From Bacteroidales bacterium UBA2714 (GTDB taxonomy: Bacteria > Bacteroidota > Bacteroidia > Bacteroidales > P3), in contig DEKU01000062.1 of NCBI GenBank assembly GCA_002354035.1, forward strand, positions 1 to 32,338: a stretch of 32,338 nucleotides of DNA. The letters run 5' to 3'. The notes beneath the pieces were generated by a model. It made no database searches and had not been told where the DNA came from. It saw nothing but the letters and a program-made list of their open reading frames with translations. The translations under genes were made by a program, and so were the position numbers. Below are positions 6,212-13,627 of this stretch, piece by piece. Position 1 is the stretch's first letter. Each line of letters begins with the position of its first letter.

Positions 6212-7687
6212 TTACTGGATGCTTTTCAGCCAGCCGAACAGCTCGTCTAGCGCGTAGTCGCCGCTGTGCGGTCGGTTCCAGGCAAAGAGAAAGTTCACGT
6301 CGAATCCAGCCTCGTTCAGCTTCAGCGCCAAGTTCAGCGCCACCGGGAACCCCGTGTCGCGGTCCCTTGCCCCATGGCGGATATACCAGTGTGGGGCCAC
6401 CGTATGCTCCTCCTTAGCCTTGGCCTTGCTGCCCTCCCTCTCGGCGGGGGCAATAAAGTTCATCGGGTTCATCAGATACACATTGTCCACCACCTCTTTC
6501 GGCAAGTCCGTGCCGTTTTTGTATGCGCTGTAAACTGTAAAGTTCACGCTGCTGCCGTCCGTGCCGCCAAACACCTCGTTCTCCGCCGAGGCCATCTGTC
6601 CCAGCACCCCCTTCGTGTCGAAAGCGGGGGCTGTCTTCAGCGGCTGCGTGTTGGCCACATAGTTCAGATACCGCTGCATGTCTAACCCCACCACATACTC
6701 TCCACGTTGCGGCTGAAGTGGACGCATGGCGGCCATTCCTTTCTTCTTGCCACCGTTTATTGGGGGCATACCGCCCATCTCCTCTTGGCTGAAGCTGAAA
6801 CCCAGCGAGTCGCTGATGTCTGCCCCCGCGTTCTTGGCTGTCTGCGCCGAGCGTATCAACTCCTTCCGAAGCAAATCCATATAATTGTCGGCTGTCACGG
6901 GGTTGCCGTTCCAGTCTTTCAGGTTCAGGCTGTTGATATATGTGGGGAACTGCTCTTTCAGTTGGTTGCTGATGGGCAGTAGCTGGGCCGACCGTTGGCG
7001 GCTCGATGTGCCGTTAAACAGCCATTCATACGCCATGTCGGCATGCTCCAAGTCCGTGATAGGACAGAAACACACAGCTGCATACACGTCGTCGCTCTCC
7101 TTGGCGGCCCCCATGGCCACCAGCATTGGCTCGTACAGCGGATGGTTGCCCGTGGCTCCCACCAGGGCCGCCATGGCTCCGCCAGCGCTCGTGCCGTCAA
7201 TAATGATCCGTTCGGCATTGCCCGGCATCTCGCGGTCGAACAGCCGCAAATAGCGCACCGCCGCCTTCAGGTCCAGCAAGCCGTTGGGTGCACGTCCCGT
7301 ATACACGCCTTCCTGCATCGAGTTGCGCCCACGCGAGCCGGGAATCACCACCACATATCCCTCTTTCAGCGCCCGTCCTGTGGCGTCGCCCGCCTGTGGG
7401 GCCCGTGCCTTGGCGGCCATATAGCCACCGATGTAAGTGCGCAGCAGAATCGGAGTGGTCTTCGTGGCCCCTTCGGGCACATACACGTTCAAGTACTGAT
7501 AGGCCGTGTCCTCCACATGCTTCACGTAATACAAATGCTCGTAGGCGGTATATCGCACCACCTCGCCATCGGGCATCGTCAGCTCAGCTTCCCGGCCCTC
7601 GTTGGGGTTGAAACTCAACCCCTGTCTGCTGTGGCCACAGGCACACAGCATCACGAAGGCCACCATTACAAAAAGTATTCTCTTCAT
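6212..7687 (-). CDS. Subtype B tannase-like esterase, lipoprotein
   Basis: This 491-residue alpha/beta hydrolase matches subtype B tannases, which split galloyl esters of tannins. It starts with a lipoprotein signal (lipid Cys at 17, in MLCACGHS). The nucleophile is Ser167 in GTSAGG. A long EHADMAYEWLFNG stretch (214-226) is nearly identical to that of the Lactiplantibacillus plantarum enzyme. The rest of the triad fits Asp442 in HGARDRD and His474 in RPHSGDY. The three residues reported to hold gallate in that enzyme also appear to be kept (Lys351, Glu369, Asp444). An insertion of about 25 residues around 305-330 is extra. The likely location is the outer membrane or periplasm. Its true substrate could be another aromatic ester. 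Confidence 0.9.
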   Translation of the reverse strand: MKRILFVMVAFVMLCACGHSRQGLSFNPNEGREAELTMPDGEVVRYTAYEHLYYVKHVEDTAYQYLNVYVPEGATKTTPILLRTYIGGYMAAKARAPQAGDATGRALKEGYVVVIPGSRGRNSMQEGVYTGRAPNGLLDLKAAVRYLRLFDREMPGNAERIIIDGTSAGGAMAALVGATGNHPLYEPMLVAMGAAKESDDVYAAVCFCPITDLEHADMAYEWLFNGTSSRQRSAQLLPISNQLKEQFPTYINSLNLKDWNGNPVTADNYMDLLRKELIRSAQTAKNAGADISDSLGFSFSQEEMGGMPPINGGKKKGMAAMRPLQPQRGEYVVGLDMQRYLNYVANTQPLKTAPAFDTKGVLGQMASAENEVFGGTDGSSVNFTVYSAYKNGTDLPKEVVDNVYLMNPMNFIAPAEREGSKAKAKEEHTVAPHWYIRHGARDRDTGFPVALNLALKLNEAGFDVNFLFAWNRPHSGDYALDELFGWLKSIQ

Positions 7688-7732
7688 TATGCAAAAAGAT
7701 TAGTGTCACATAGATATAACAAAACCTCTCCA

Positions 7733-7747
7733 TGCCAGTCTCTGGCA
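7733..7747. promoter_or_regulatory. Perfect inverted repeat upstream of the tannase gene
   Basis: TGCCAG-TCT-CTGGCA is a 6-bp perfect inverted repeat with a 3-bp spacer, centred 53 bp upstream of the tannase ATG. It could be an operator. It is short enough to arise by chance. Confidence 0.25.
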
Positions 7748-7889
7748 GAAGAACTATTTATATATTAAATAACGTCATCTTCGCAAAAAAAGTATGCTAC
7801 AACCCTTTTTTCTACTCTCAGTCGCCACTCTTGCCCGAATCCGAGTCCGGTACCTCCTTCCCCCCGCCACCCGTTAAAAAGGCGGGACA

Positions 7890-7922
7890 TTGTTGCTAAT
7901 CCGTTTTTTTTATGTATTTTTG
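7890..7922 (+). promoter_or_regulatory. Bacteroidetes-type promoter for the YjbH-like pair
   Basis: The -7 element TATTTTTG (7915-7922) fits TAnnTTTG, with a TTG at 7893-7895 about 19 bp upstream. The ATG at 7953 follows about 30 bp further on. Confidence 0.55.
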
Positions 7923-7952
7923 CATTTTGTAATAAGTAAACAGTTCGTCGCT

Positions 7953-8867
7953 ATGACCCAACGCAACACCTTCTGCCGGCGTTTCTCCATCGGGCTGCTC
8001 CTGGTGGTACTGCTCGGCTCGCTGAACCCCGCAAAACTCCGGGCCCAGTCTCCCACACCCGGATTGGACATCTTTGCAGGCCTCAGTGTCAATTTCCGCG
8101 ATGTGTACTACTATCGCCAATACGACTTTCTCATCAACCTCACGCCTGGCTTCCGGTGGGATATGGGCCACAACTGGTGCCTCACCGGCCAGGTCTACAT
8201 CCCCTTGGTCAACCAATACGGCAACTATGGCAACGGGTTTAAGATAAACAATTTCGCCCTAAGCAAAGAGATGCGCTGGGGCAACCTCCACGCCAAAGCC
8301 ACCGCCGGCCTTTTCAGCCTCAACCGCTATGGACTGGACCTCAAACTCTTCCTTCCCCTGACCCATTGGTTTGCCCTCGAAGCCCAGGGTGGATATGTGG
8401 GCTGGCTCTACACCGACACCTACTGGCGCATCACCCAGCCCGACCGATTCGTCGGCACTTTCGGGGGCGACATCTACCTCCGCAAGTGGAACACCCAGCT
8501 CCGAGGTGTGGCCGGACTATATGTCTATCGCGACTTTGGCCTCGAAGCCGAAGCCATGCGCCATTTCAACCATACCACCGTCAGCCTCTTTGCCCATTGG
8601 AGCAACACCTATCGCTACGATGTGGGTTTTAAAGTCATCGTCATGTTGCCCCCTTACCATCGCACCCGCCGTGCGGTCAACATCCGTCCTGCCTCCAACT
8701 TCCGCATTGCTTATAGCGTCATGACCAACATCACTGCAAACCGCATCTACAATACCGACCCCGAAGAGAACGAGCGCGACGGATGGTTCAGTCGTGGCAC
8801 CCTTCAGTGGGGCAGCCATACCATGCAACCCGATTTCATCATCAACCAAAAGACCACCCAAGAATGA
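7953..8867 (+). CDS. Outer-membrane beta-barrel protein, partner of YjbH-like protein
   Basis: I start it at the ATG at 7953; the upstream TTG at 7890 lies inside the promoter. The 304-residue product has a signal peptide ending LNPAKLRAQ. The mature protein is built of alternating aromatic/polar strands (FAGLSVNFRDVYYYRQY, NWCLTGQVYIPLVNQYG, KWNTQLRGVAGLYVYRDFG), as in an outer-membrane beta-barrel. Its stop overlaps the start of the next gene (ATGA), and that gene is YjbH-like. This protein could be the second half of what is one long YjbH polypeptide in proteobacteria. That link is inferred from position and strand pattern, not from a motif. Confidence 0.72.
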   Translation: MTQRNTFCRRFSIGLLLVVLLGSLNPAKLRAQSPTPGLDIFAGLSVNFRDVYYYRQYDFLINLTPGFRWDMGHNWCLTGQVYIPLVNQYGNYGNGFKINNFALSKEMRWGNLHAKATAGLFSLNRYGLDLKLFLPLTHWFALEAQGGYVGWLYTDTYWRITQPDRFVGTFGGDIYLRKWNTQLRGVAGLYVYRDFGLEAEAMRHFNHTTVSLFAHWSNTYRYDVGFKVIVMLPPYHRTRRAVNIRPASNFRIAYSVMTNITANRIYNTDPEENERDGWFSRGTLQWGSHTMQPDFIINQKTTQE

Positions 8868-9628
8868 AACGACTCATACCCCTCCTGATCCTCGCGGCCG
8901 CAGCCCTGCTGCCCTCCGCCCTCCGCGCCCAGCAATACACAGGCCTTTCTGGCCTTATCCATGTCCCGTCGGCCGAAATGAACCACGAGGGCGACGCGCT
9001 CCTCGGCATCCACTACCTCAACAAAGCCATGACCCCCGACACAGGCTTTCTCTTCAAAGGCCAGAAATACGACACCTACGACTACTACGTCTCCCTCACC
9101 CCCTTCCCCTGGATTGAGTTCAGCTATATGTGCGTCAAGCGCAAAAGCGCCGACGCCGAACAGCTCTGGGACTACCACCGCAAAGACCGCTCCGCATCCC
9201 TCAAAATCCGCCCCATCAAAGAGGGACGCTACCACCCCGCCATCGCCATCGGCACCAACGATTTTGCCACCGAAATCTTCATCAAAGACCGCACCGACGT
9301 GCAGCTCTACTTTTTCAACTACTACATCGCCGCCATCAAGCACCTCAACTTCGGCGGCAACGAGCTGGGTCTCACCCTTGCCTACCGCCATTTCTATCGG
9401 GGCTACAACGCCAAATGGAACGGACTGGTGGGTGGACTCACTTTCCGTCCGGCCTTCTTTCCCCAGGCCCGTGCCATTGTCGAATACACCGGCAACGAAT
9501 TCCAAGTCGGCCTCGACGCCCTCCTGTGGCGCCACCTCCGCCTCCAGGCCAGCCTCAAAGACTTTAAGTACCTCAACTTCGGACTCTGCTTCCAGGTCAA
9601 CCTGCTGGGACAGAAATACACCTATTAG
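8864..9628 (+). CDS. YjbH-like outer-membrane lipoprotein-family protein (DUF940-like)
   Basis: The start is the ATG at 8864, within the stop of the preceding gene. The product is 254 residues with a signal peptide (cleavage after SALRAQ). The mature N-terminus GLSGLIHVPSAEMNHEG matches the 'GxxGLIxTPSARM' opening of the YjbH family, which is linked to exopolysaccharide export or modification in enterobacteria. Later strands (LTPFPWIEFSYMCVK, IAIGTNDFA, NFGGNELGLTLAYRHFY) fit a beta-barrel. The protein is much shorter than E. coli YjbH (~700 residues), so here the job may be divided with the upstream gene. No lipobox Cys is present, so unlike some relatives it is not a lipoprotein. Confidence 0.78.
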   Translation: MKRLIPLLILAAAALLPSALRAQQYTGLSGLIHVPSAEMNHEGDALLGIHYLNKAMTPDTGFLFKGQKYDTYDYYVSLTPFPWIEFSYMCVKRKSADAEQLWDYHRKDRSASLKIRPIKEGRYHPAIAIGTNDFATEIFIKDRTDVQLYFFNYYIAAIKHLNFGGNELGLTLAYRHFYRGYNAKWNGLVGGLTFRPAFFPQARAIVEYTGNEFQVGLDALLWRHLRLQASLKDFKYLNFGLCFQVNLLGQKYTY

Positions 9629-9705
9629 CCCCATCTCAAACTCCGAAAATAACCCCTCACGGCAAAAAAAATTCAAAAAAAACACCCTCATCCAAAAAAA
9701 AATAC

Positions 9706-9713
9706 TATCTTTG
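9706..9713 (+). promoter_or_regulatory. Promoter -7 element for the small lipoprotein gene
   Basis: TATCTTTG is a perfect TAnnTTTG match followed by a purine-poor leader of ~110 bp. No convincing -33 TTG is seen upstream; an A-rich tract occupies that position. Confidence 0.5.
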
Positions 9714-9822
9714 CATTGTTGATAGAAACTGCGCAAAAGCATCAGAAATGCTGCAATGCGCGTTCCCTCAATATGATAAACATAGTAGTACGGAATATCG
9801 AAACTTTAAAATAATTAAAACG

Positions 9823-10197
9823 ATGAAGAAAAAGAGAGTTATACTGTTCACTTTAGTGGCAGCTTTCGCTTTTGTCGCCACCCTTGGCTACACATCATGC
9901 AACAAGGTGGAGGCCGACCCCAACGTGCCCGTTGTTTATGACACCCTTCTCCCCCCGAAGGATCCCACGTTGACCACAATCTGCCCCCATCACAGCCCCA
10001 CTGACCCCAGCCGCATCATGATTATCGATGCCGCTGACCCCAGCGCCTATGTGCACCACACCCACGAGTACATGGAAGGCGACTCCTGCCCCATCAGCAC
10101 CTGCGAGTGGAACGGCCGTCACCACATCCATGAGGTCTATTTCTGGCGTGGCCATTTCGAGGACAACTGGGAACACCTTGGCGGTGGCACCATCTGA
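9823..10197 (+). CDS. Small putative lipoprotein, unknown function
   Basis: I place the start at 9823 (MKKKRVILF), giving 124 residues. The N-terminus is a typical export signal, with a Cys in GYTSCNK that is probably lipidated although the lipobox is weak. The mature part is rich in His, Pro, Asp and Cys (TICPHHSP, YVHHTHEYME, DSCPISTCEWNGRHHIHE). Such a cluster of His and Cys could bind metal, but no known family comes to mind. It is monocistronic, with its own promoter element and a strong terminator. Confidence 0.75.
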   Translation: MKKKRVILFTLVAAFAFVATLGYTSCNKVEADPNVPVVYDTLLPPKDPTLTTICPHHSPTDPSRIMIIDAADPSAYVHHTHEYMEGDSCPISTCEWNGRHHIHEVYFWRGHFEDNWEHLGGGTI

Positions 10198-10228
10198 TAG
10201 CCCTCGTCCGATAGCGAATCAACCGTAT

Positions 10229-10257
10229 AGTCCGTGCCGGAGGCACGGACTTTTTTT
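10229..10257 (+). terminator. Rho-independent terminator
   Basis: A perfect 10-bp stem (AGTCCGTGCC / GGCACGGACT) with a 3-nt loop is followed directly by seven T. It ends the small lipoprotein transcript. Confidence 0.95.
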
Positions 10258-10656
10258 GTCCCAACTCCCCCCGATGCCCGCTGTGGCGACTTCAACGAGT
10301 GGGGCTGCACACCTTGCACCTTCTTCGCCAAACGACCCAGAAGGCTCCGGCACTGACCATCGGCCTCCCTTCTGAAAAGCTACGCCCTCCGGCATACGGC
10401 CATTTGGCAAGCCAATCCCTGCAACCTGCATCATTCTTTCTGGCCATTCCAAGAAAACGCGAAGCGGGACTTCCTCCCCTTTTTCTTCTCTTGTTCTTCA
10501 CTTGATTCTTTCTATTTTATCTCTTAGCAAGTGTCAAAGTAGTGGACAAGAAGAGGGATTGCAGTGACTGAGGAGCGGTCCTGCAACGGAAAGGGGGTGG
10601 GGCAGGGGTACGTCCGTGGCGGCCGGTTGGTCGCGAAGGCTGAGCCGAGAGGGTAA
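10258..10656. other. Intergenic block without a credible gene
   Basis: About 400 bp lie between the terminator and the stop of the vWA gene. Short open frames exist on both strands, but none has a convincing start, ribosome site or protein-like composition. There is a pyrimidine-rich tract near 10468-10525. The block may hold a dispersed non-coding repeat, which I cannot test here. Confidence 0.5.
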
Positions 10657-12039
10657 TTATTCTATAGTGATGCCTGTTTGCTGGGCGGAGCGGATGGTGA
10701 AATTGGCTGTCTGCACGGCGTCGTAGTCGGTGTCGTCGTCGGGACGGAGCACTACCATGTAGTTGCCGGGCATGAGGACTATGCGTTCGTTGATGTTTTC
10801 GGGGTCGAGGTCGCAGACCCATTTGGGTCCTTCGGGCTGCAGGGCGAAGATGCTGCCGGAGCAGGGGATGGGTGGCTTGGTGAGGGCGAGCTGGCCGGGC
10901 AGGGGGATTTGCATGTCGGTGTCGGAGCCGACGCGGATGGCGATTTTGTCGAGGTGGATGACGGGCAGGGAGAGGATGTCGATGTCGTAGAGGCCGGCCA
11001 GGTAGTGCACTTTGTCGTTGAGCTGTTGGGTGGCGAGGAGGGCGGGGTCGGCGTGGCGGCGCACCAGCACGGTGTATTGTGGCAGTTGAAAGGGGGTGCG
11101 CTTGTTGGGCAGGTGGAGGCGGAGACTGCCTTGGGGGGCTGTGATTTCAAGGCGGGTGTGTTGGCCGGGGTTGAAATGCTGGGCGGTGAGCTGGGTGGGG
11201 GGCTTGGTGGCGAGGGTGATGTCGTAGGTGATGAGGGGGTCGAGGGTGAGGGTGTCGGGAGGGGTGTCGGTGGAGAAGTGGTGGATGGTGGAGTGGCGGA
11301 GGGTGTGGGTGGAGTGGTCGAAAAGGGCTATGGGGACGTCGGTCTCGTAGGGTTGGTGGTTGTCGTCCAGCAGGTGGAGGGTGAGGCGTGCTTTTTGGTC
11401 GGAGAGGAGGAAGATTTGGTAGAGGGTTTCGGCATAGCGTTCTTCGTGGGAGAGGAGGGTGAAGCGCCCGGCGCAGTCGGGTGGGTTTTGGAAGTTGGAG
11501 GGGCTGCCGATGCCGAGGATGAAGGTTTGGACTATGGCTCCGCTTTGGTTGATGTGTTGCGCCACTTGGCAGATGTCGCCGTCGCATTCGTCGAGGCCGT
11601 CGGTGATGATGAGGATGATGTTGCGGGCGTTGGGGTCGCGGGGGAAGTCGTTGAGCGAGCCGTTGAGGGCCGAGGCGGCGGTGCAGCCGCCGTTGGGCAC
11701 GAGGGTTTTGATTTTGCTGCGCAGTTTGTAGAGGTTGTCGGGTTCGAAGGGGACTTCGAGTTGTGTGCCAAGGTGGTTGTTGTTGAGGTGGCCGAAGACG
11801 CGCAGGGCGACGCTGATGTGGGGCTGGTTTTGGATGCTGTCGATCAGCCGCAGGAGGACTTGCTGTGTGACTTTGATTTTGGAGTCGCTTTGCCATTTGT
11901 CCCACATGGAGTTGGAGCAGTCGAGGATGAGCAGGAGGTTGGTTTTTTGTTGTTGTGCGGAGGGCGGAGTCTGGGCATGGGCTGTGGTGTGCAGCCCGCA
12001 GGCGGCGAGAAGGAGTGCGGTTATCAGCAGTCGGCGCAT
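10657..12039 (-). CDS. Secreted von Willebrand factor A domain protein
   Basis: The start at 12039 (MRRLLITALLL) follows a non-coding leader; an upstream in-frame Met at 12201 would add 54 Pro-rich residues and overlap the transketolase gene. The product is 460 residues with a signal peptide (cleavage near THAQ). A vWA domain spans about 32-220. It has an intact MIDAS: Asp40-x-Ser42-x-Ser44, Thr120 in GGCTAAS, and Asp147 in ITDGLDE. The remaining ~240 residues are beta-rich and Pro/Thr-rich, without a recognised domain. vWA proteins of this type bind a partner through Mg2+, and the partner is unknown. The gene stands alone, with a hairpin separating it from the transketolase gene upstream. 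Confidence 0.85.
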   Translation of the reverse strand: MRRLLITALLLAACGLHTTAHAQTPPSAQQQKTNLLLILDCSNSMWDKWQSDSKIKVTQQVLLRLIDSIQNQPHISVALRVFGHLNNNHLGTQLEVPFEPDNLYKLRSKIKTLVPNGGCTAASALNGSLNDFPRDPNARNIILIITDGLDECDGDICQVAQHINQSGAIVQTFILGIGSPSNFQNPPDCAGRFTLLSHEERYAETLYQIFLLSDQKARLTLHLLDDNHQPYETDVPIALFDHSTHTLRHSTIHHFSTDTPPDTLTLDPLITYDITLATKPPTQLTAQHFNPGQHTRLEITAPQGSLRLHLPNKRTPFQLPQYTVLVRRHADPALLATQQLNDKVHYLAGLYDIDILSLPVIHLDKIAIRVGSDTDMQIPLPGQLALTKPPIPCSGSIFALQPEGPKWVCDLDPENINERIVLMPGNYMVVLRPDDDTDYDAVQTANFTIRSAQQTGITIE

Positions 12040-12111
12040 GGTGTCGGTTTGTTTTTGGGGGTGAGGGTTTGCGGTGTTGGTGGGAATAGGGTGGGGTAGG
12101 GATGGGGCTAA

Positions 12112-12144
12112 AGCGCCGCCCGGGTTGCGGCCCGGAGCGGCGCT
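12112..12144. terminator. GC-rich hairpin after the transketolase N subunit gene
   Basis: AGCGCCGC pairs with GCGGCGCT, and inside it CCGGG pairs with CCCGG, leaving a 6-nt loop and one bulged base. It lies 22 bp after the minus-strand stop at 12167. The run after it on that strand is only TTTAG, so it is a weak or Rho-assisted terminator at best. Confidence 0.45.
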
Positions 12145-12166
12145 GTGGCTGTATGGTGGGTGGGGG

Positions 12167-13015
12167 TTAGAAGTCGCCGAGGGTTTCGGGCAGCTGGGCA
12201 AGGGCGCGCGGGAGGTCGTCGGCGGAGAGGACGGAGCCGTGGTATTTGTTGATGCCTTGCATGAAGTCGACGCCGTAGCCCATCTCGGTGGTGAGGATGA
12301 CGCAGACGGGGCTGCCGTGGCCGGTGAGGGCTTTGGCTTGTGCCATGCCGTCGAGTACTTGCTGCATGTCGTTGCCGTTGGCGATGATGACTACGGTCCA
12401 CTGGAAGGCCTGGAATTTGGCTTTGAGGTCGCCGAGGTCCATGACCTGCTGTGTGGTGCCGTCGATTTGCTGGTGGTTGTAGTCGATGGTGGCGATGAGG
12501 TTGTCGACGTGTTTGGCGCCAGCGAACATGGCAGCTTCCCAGATTTGGCCTTCTTGGAGCTCGCCGTCACCGTGGAGGGTGTAGACGAGGTGGTTGTCGG
12601 CGGTTAGTTTTTTGCCGAGGGCGGCGCCGATACCGACGCTGAGGCCTTGGCCGAGTGAGCCGCTGGCCATGCGGATGCCGGGCAGGCCGTGCTCGGTGGA
12701 GGGGTGGCCCTGCAGACGGGTGCCAAACTGGCGGAAGGTTTTGAGTTCGTCGACGGGGAAGTAGCCGCGGCGCGCCATGGTGCTGTAGATGACGGGGGTG
12801 ATGTGGCCTTGGGAGACGAAGAGCATGTCCTGACCCTTGCCGTCCATGGTGAAGTGGGCGGGGTCGTGGTCGAGGATGTTGAATTGCATGGCGGTCATCC
12901 AGTCGGCGGTGCCGAGCGAGCCACCGGGGTGGCCGGACTTGGCGGCGGTGGTCATGCGGAGTATGTCGCGACGCACTTGCGTGGCGATAGCTTGGAGCTC
13001 TTTAGTGGTTTTCAT
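12167..13015 (-). CDS. Transketolase N-terminal subunit
   Basis: This 282-residue protein is the ThDP-diphosphate-binding half of a split transketolase. Seen in the sequence are SGHPGGSLG (27-35), SQGHITP (68-74), GHPSTEHGLPG (103-113), the ThDP motif GDGELQEGQIWEA (149-161) and the metal-binding Asn in IDYNHQQIDG (177-186). The catalytic and substrate His residues (29, 71, 104) are in place, and the length is normal for this half. The partner half is encoded at the left edge of the window (1-443) on the same strand about 11.7 kb away; these two halves are normally adjacent. The gene follows the small lipoprotein gene by 41 bp. Confidence 0.95.
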   Translation of the reverse strand: MKTTKELQAIATQVRRDILRMTTAAKSGHPGGSLGTADWMTAMQFNILDHDPAHFTMDGKGQDMLFVSQGHITPVIYSTMARRGYFPVDELKTFRQFGTRLQGHPSTEHGLPGIRMASGSLGQGLSVGIGAALGKKLTADNHLVYTLHGDGELQEGQIWEAAMFAGAKHVDNLIATIDYNHQQIDGTTQQVMDLGDLKAKFQAFQWTVVIIANGNDMQQVLDGMAQAKALTGHGSPVCVILTTEMGYGVDFMQGINKYHGSVLSADDLPRALAQLPETLGDF

Positions 13016-13056
13016 GTTGGGTGTGAATTTGGAATGTATTGAAAAGTGTGTATTTG

Positions 13057-13461
13057 TCAGAGGCGGAAGATGTATTGGCGGCTGTTCTGGTCGTAGCAGA
13101 TGAGCTCTTCGCCCTGGCGGGTGCAGGTGACGGTGAGGGCGTTTTCGTGTTCATCGGTGACGGTGCCTTTGCCTTTGTTGCCTTTCATGGTGATGTGGCC
13201 CCATACGCGGCCGTTGGCTCCATGGCCCGAGATGTAGAGGACTTCCTCTTTCTGGGGTTCTTTACGCACTACGGGACGGGGAGCGGGTTTGGCGACGGGG
13301 GCTTCGATGATTTCTGGTTCGGGCTCGGGTTCGGGCTCGGGTTCGAAGGCTATGGTGTCGTAAACGGGTTCGTCGGGGGTCTGGTTGCGGTTGCAACTAT
13401 AGAGCAGTACGGGCGTAACTGCCAACAGAATGAGTACTAAACGGATTTTTTTTATATTCAT
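13057..13461 (-). CDS. Small lipoprotein with Glu-Pro repeat
   Basis: This 134-residue protein has a lipoprotein signal (MNIKKIRLVLILLAVTPVLLYSCN, lipid Cys at 23). It is followed by a Glu-Pro run (FEPEPEPEPEPE), encoded by an alternating 6-bp tandem repeat near 13317-13350, and a Pro/Lys linker. The C-terminal domain (VLYISGHGANGRVWGHITMKG, then LTVTCTRQGEELICYDQ) looks like a small beta-barrel with two Cys that could pair. I do not recognise the family. The linker probably spans periplasm or peptidoglycan. It is divergent from yidC and upstream of the transketolase gene. Confidence 0.78.
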   Translation of the reverse strand: MNIKKIRLVLILLAVTPVLLYSCNRNQTPDEPVYDTIAFEPEPEPEPEPEIIEAPVAKPAPRPVVRKEPQKEEVLYISGHGANGRVWGHITMKGNKGKGTVTDEHENALTVTCTRQGEELICYDQNSRQYIFRL

Positions 13462-13483
13462 GGTACACTATTATTTGAAAGTA

Positions 13484-13491
13484 CAAAATTA
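13484..13491 (-). promoter_or_regulatory. Promoter -7 element for the lipoprotein-transketolase pair
   Basis: On the minus strand this reads TAATTTTG, a match to TAnnTTTG, 23 bp upstream of the lipoprotein ATG at 13461. No clear -33 element is seen. Confidence 0.45.
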
Positions 13492-13565
13492 CACATTTCT
13501 TTTGAATCATGCACTCTTTTTAGAAAAAATATTTTTGCAGATGTGTGTGTATGAGAAAATAATCG

Positions 13566-13573
13566 TAACTTTG
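13566..13573 (+). promoter_or_regulatory. Promoter -7 element for yidC
   Basis: TAACTTTG matches TAnnTTTG, and the ATG of yidC follows 54 bp downstream. The nearest TTTG upstream is at 13534-13537, which is further than the usual ~19-bp spacing. Confidence 0.5.
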
Positions 13574-13627
13574 CAACCACATTGGCCGTGTCGGCCGATG
13601 GCGTATTGTAATGATTATAAAAAGGAT

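Noticed and set aside
7890..7952. Upstream TTG start for the first outer-membrane protein gene
   Set aside because: This stretch contains the promoter -7 element, and the ATG at 7953 starts a normal signal peptide.
8804..9742. A 312-codon minus-strand frame
   Set aside because: It is antisense to the YjbH-like gene and has Val/Glu/Gly-rich composition without motifs.
10678..12099. A 473-codon plus-strand open frame
   Set aside because: It is the antisense of the vWA gene, with Gly/Val/Glu-rich low-complexity composition typical of a shadow frame in GC-rich DNA.
13317..13350. The 6-bp tandem repeat in the lipoprotein gene as a phase-variation switch
   Set aside because: The unit length is a multiple of three, so copy changes alter only the Glu-Pro linker length and not the frame.
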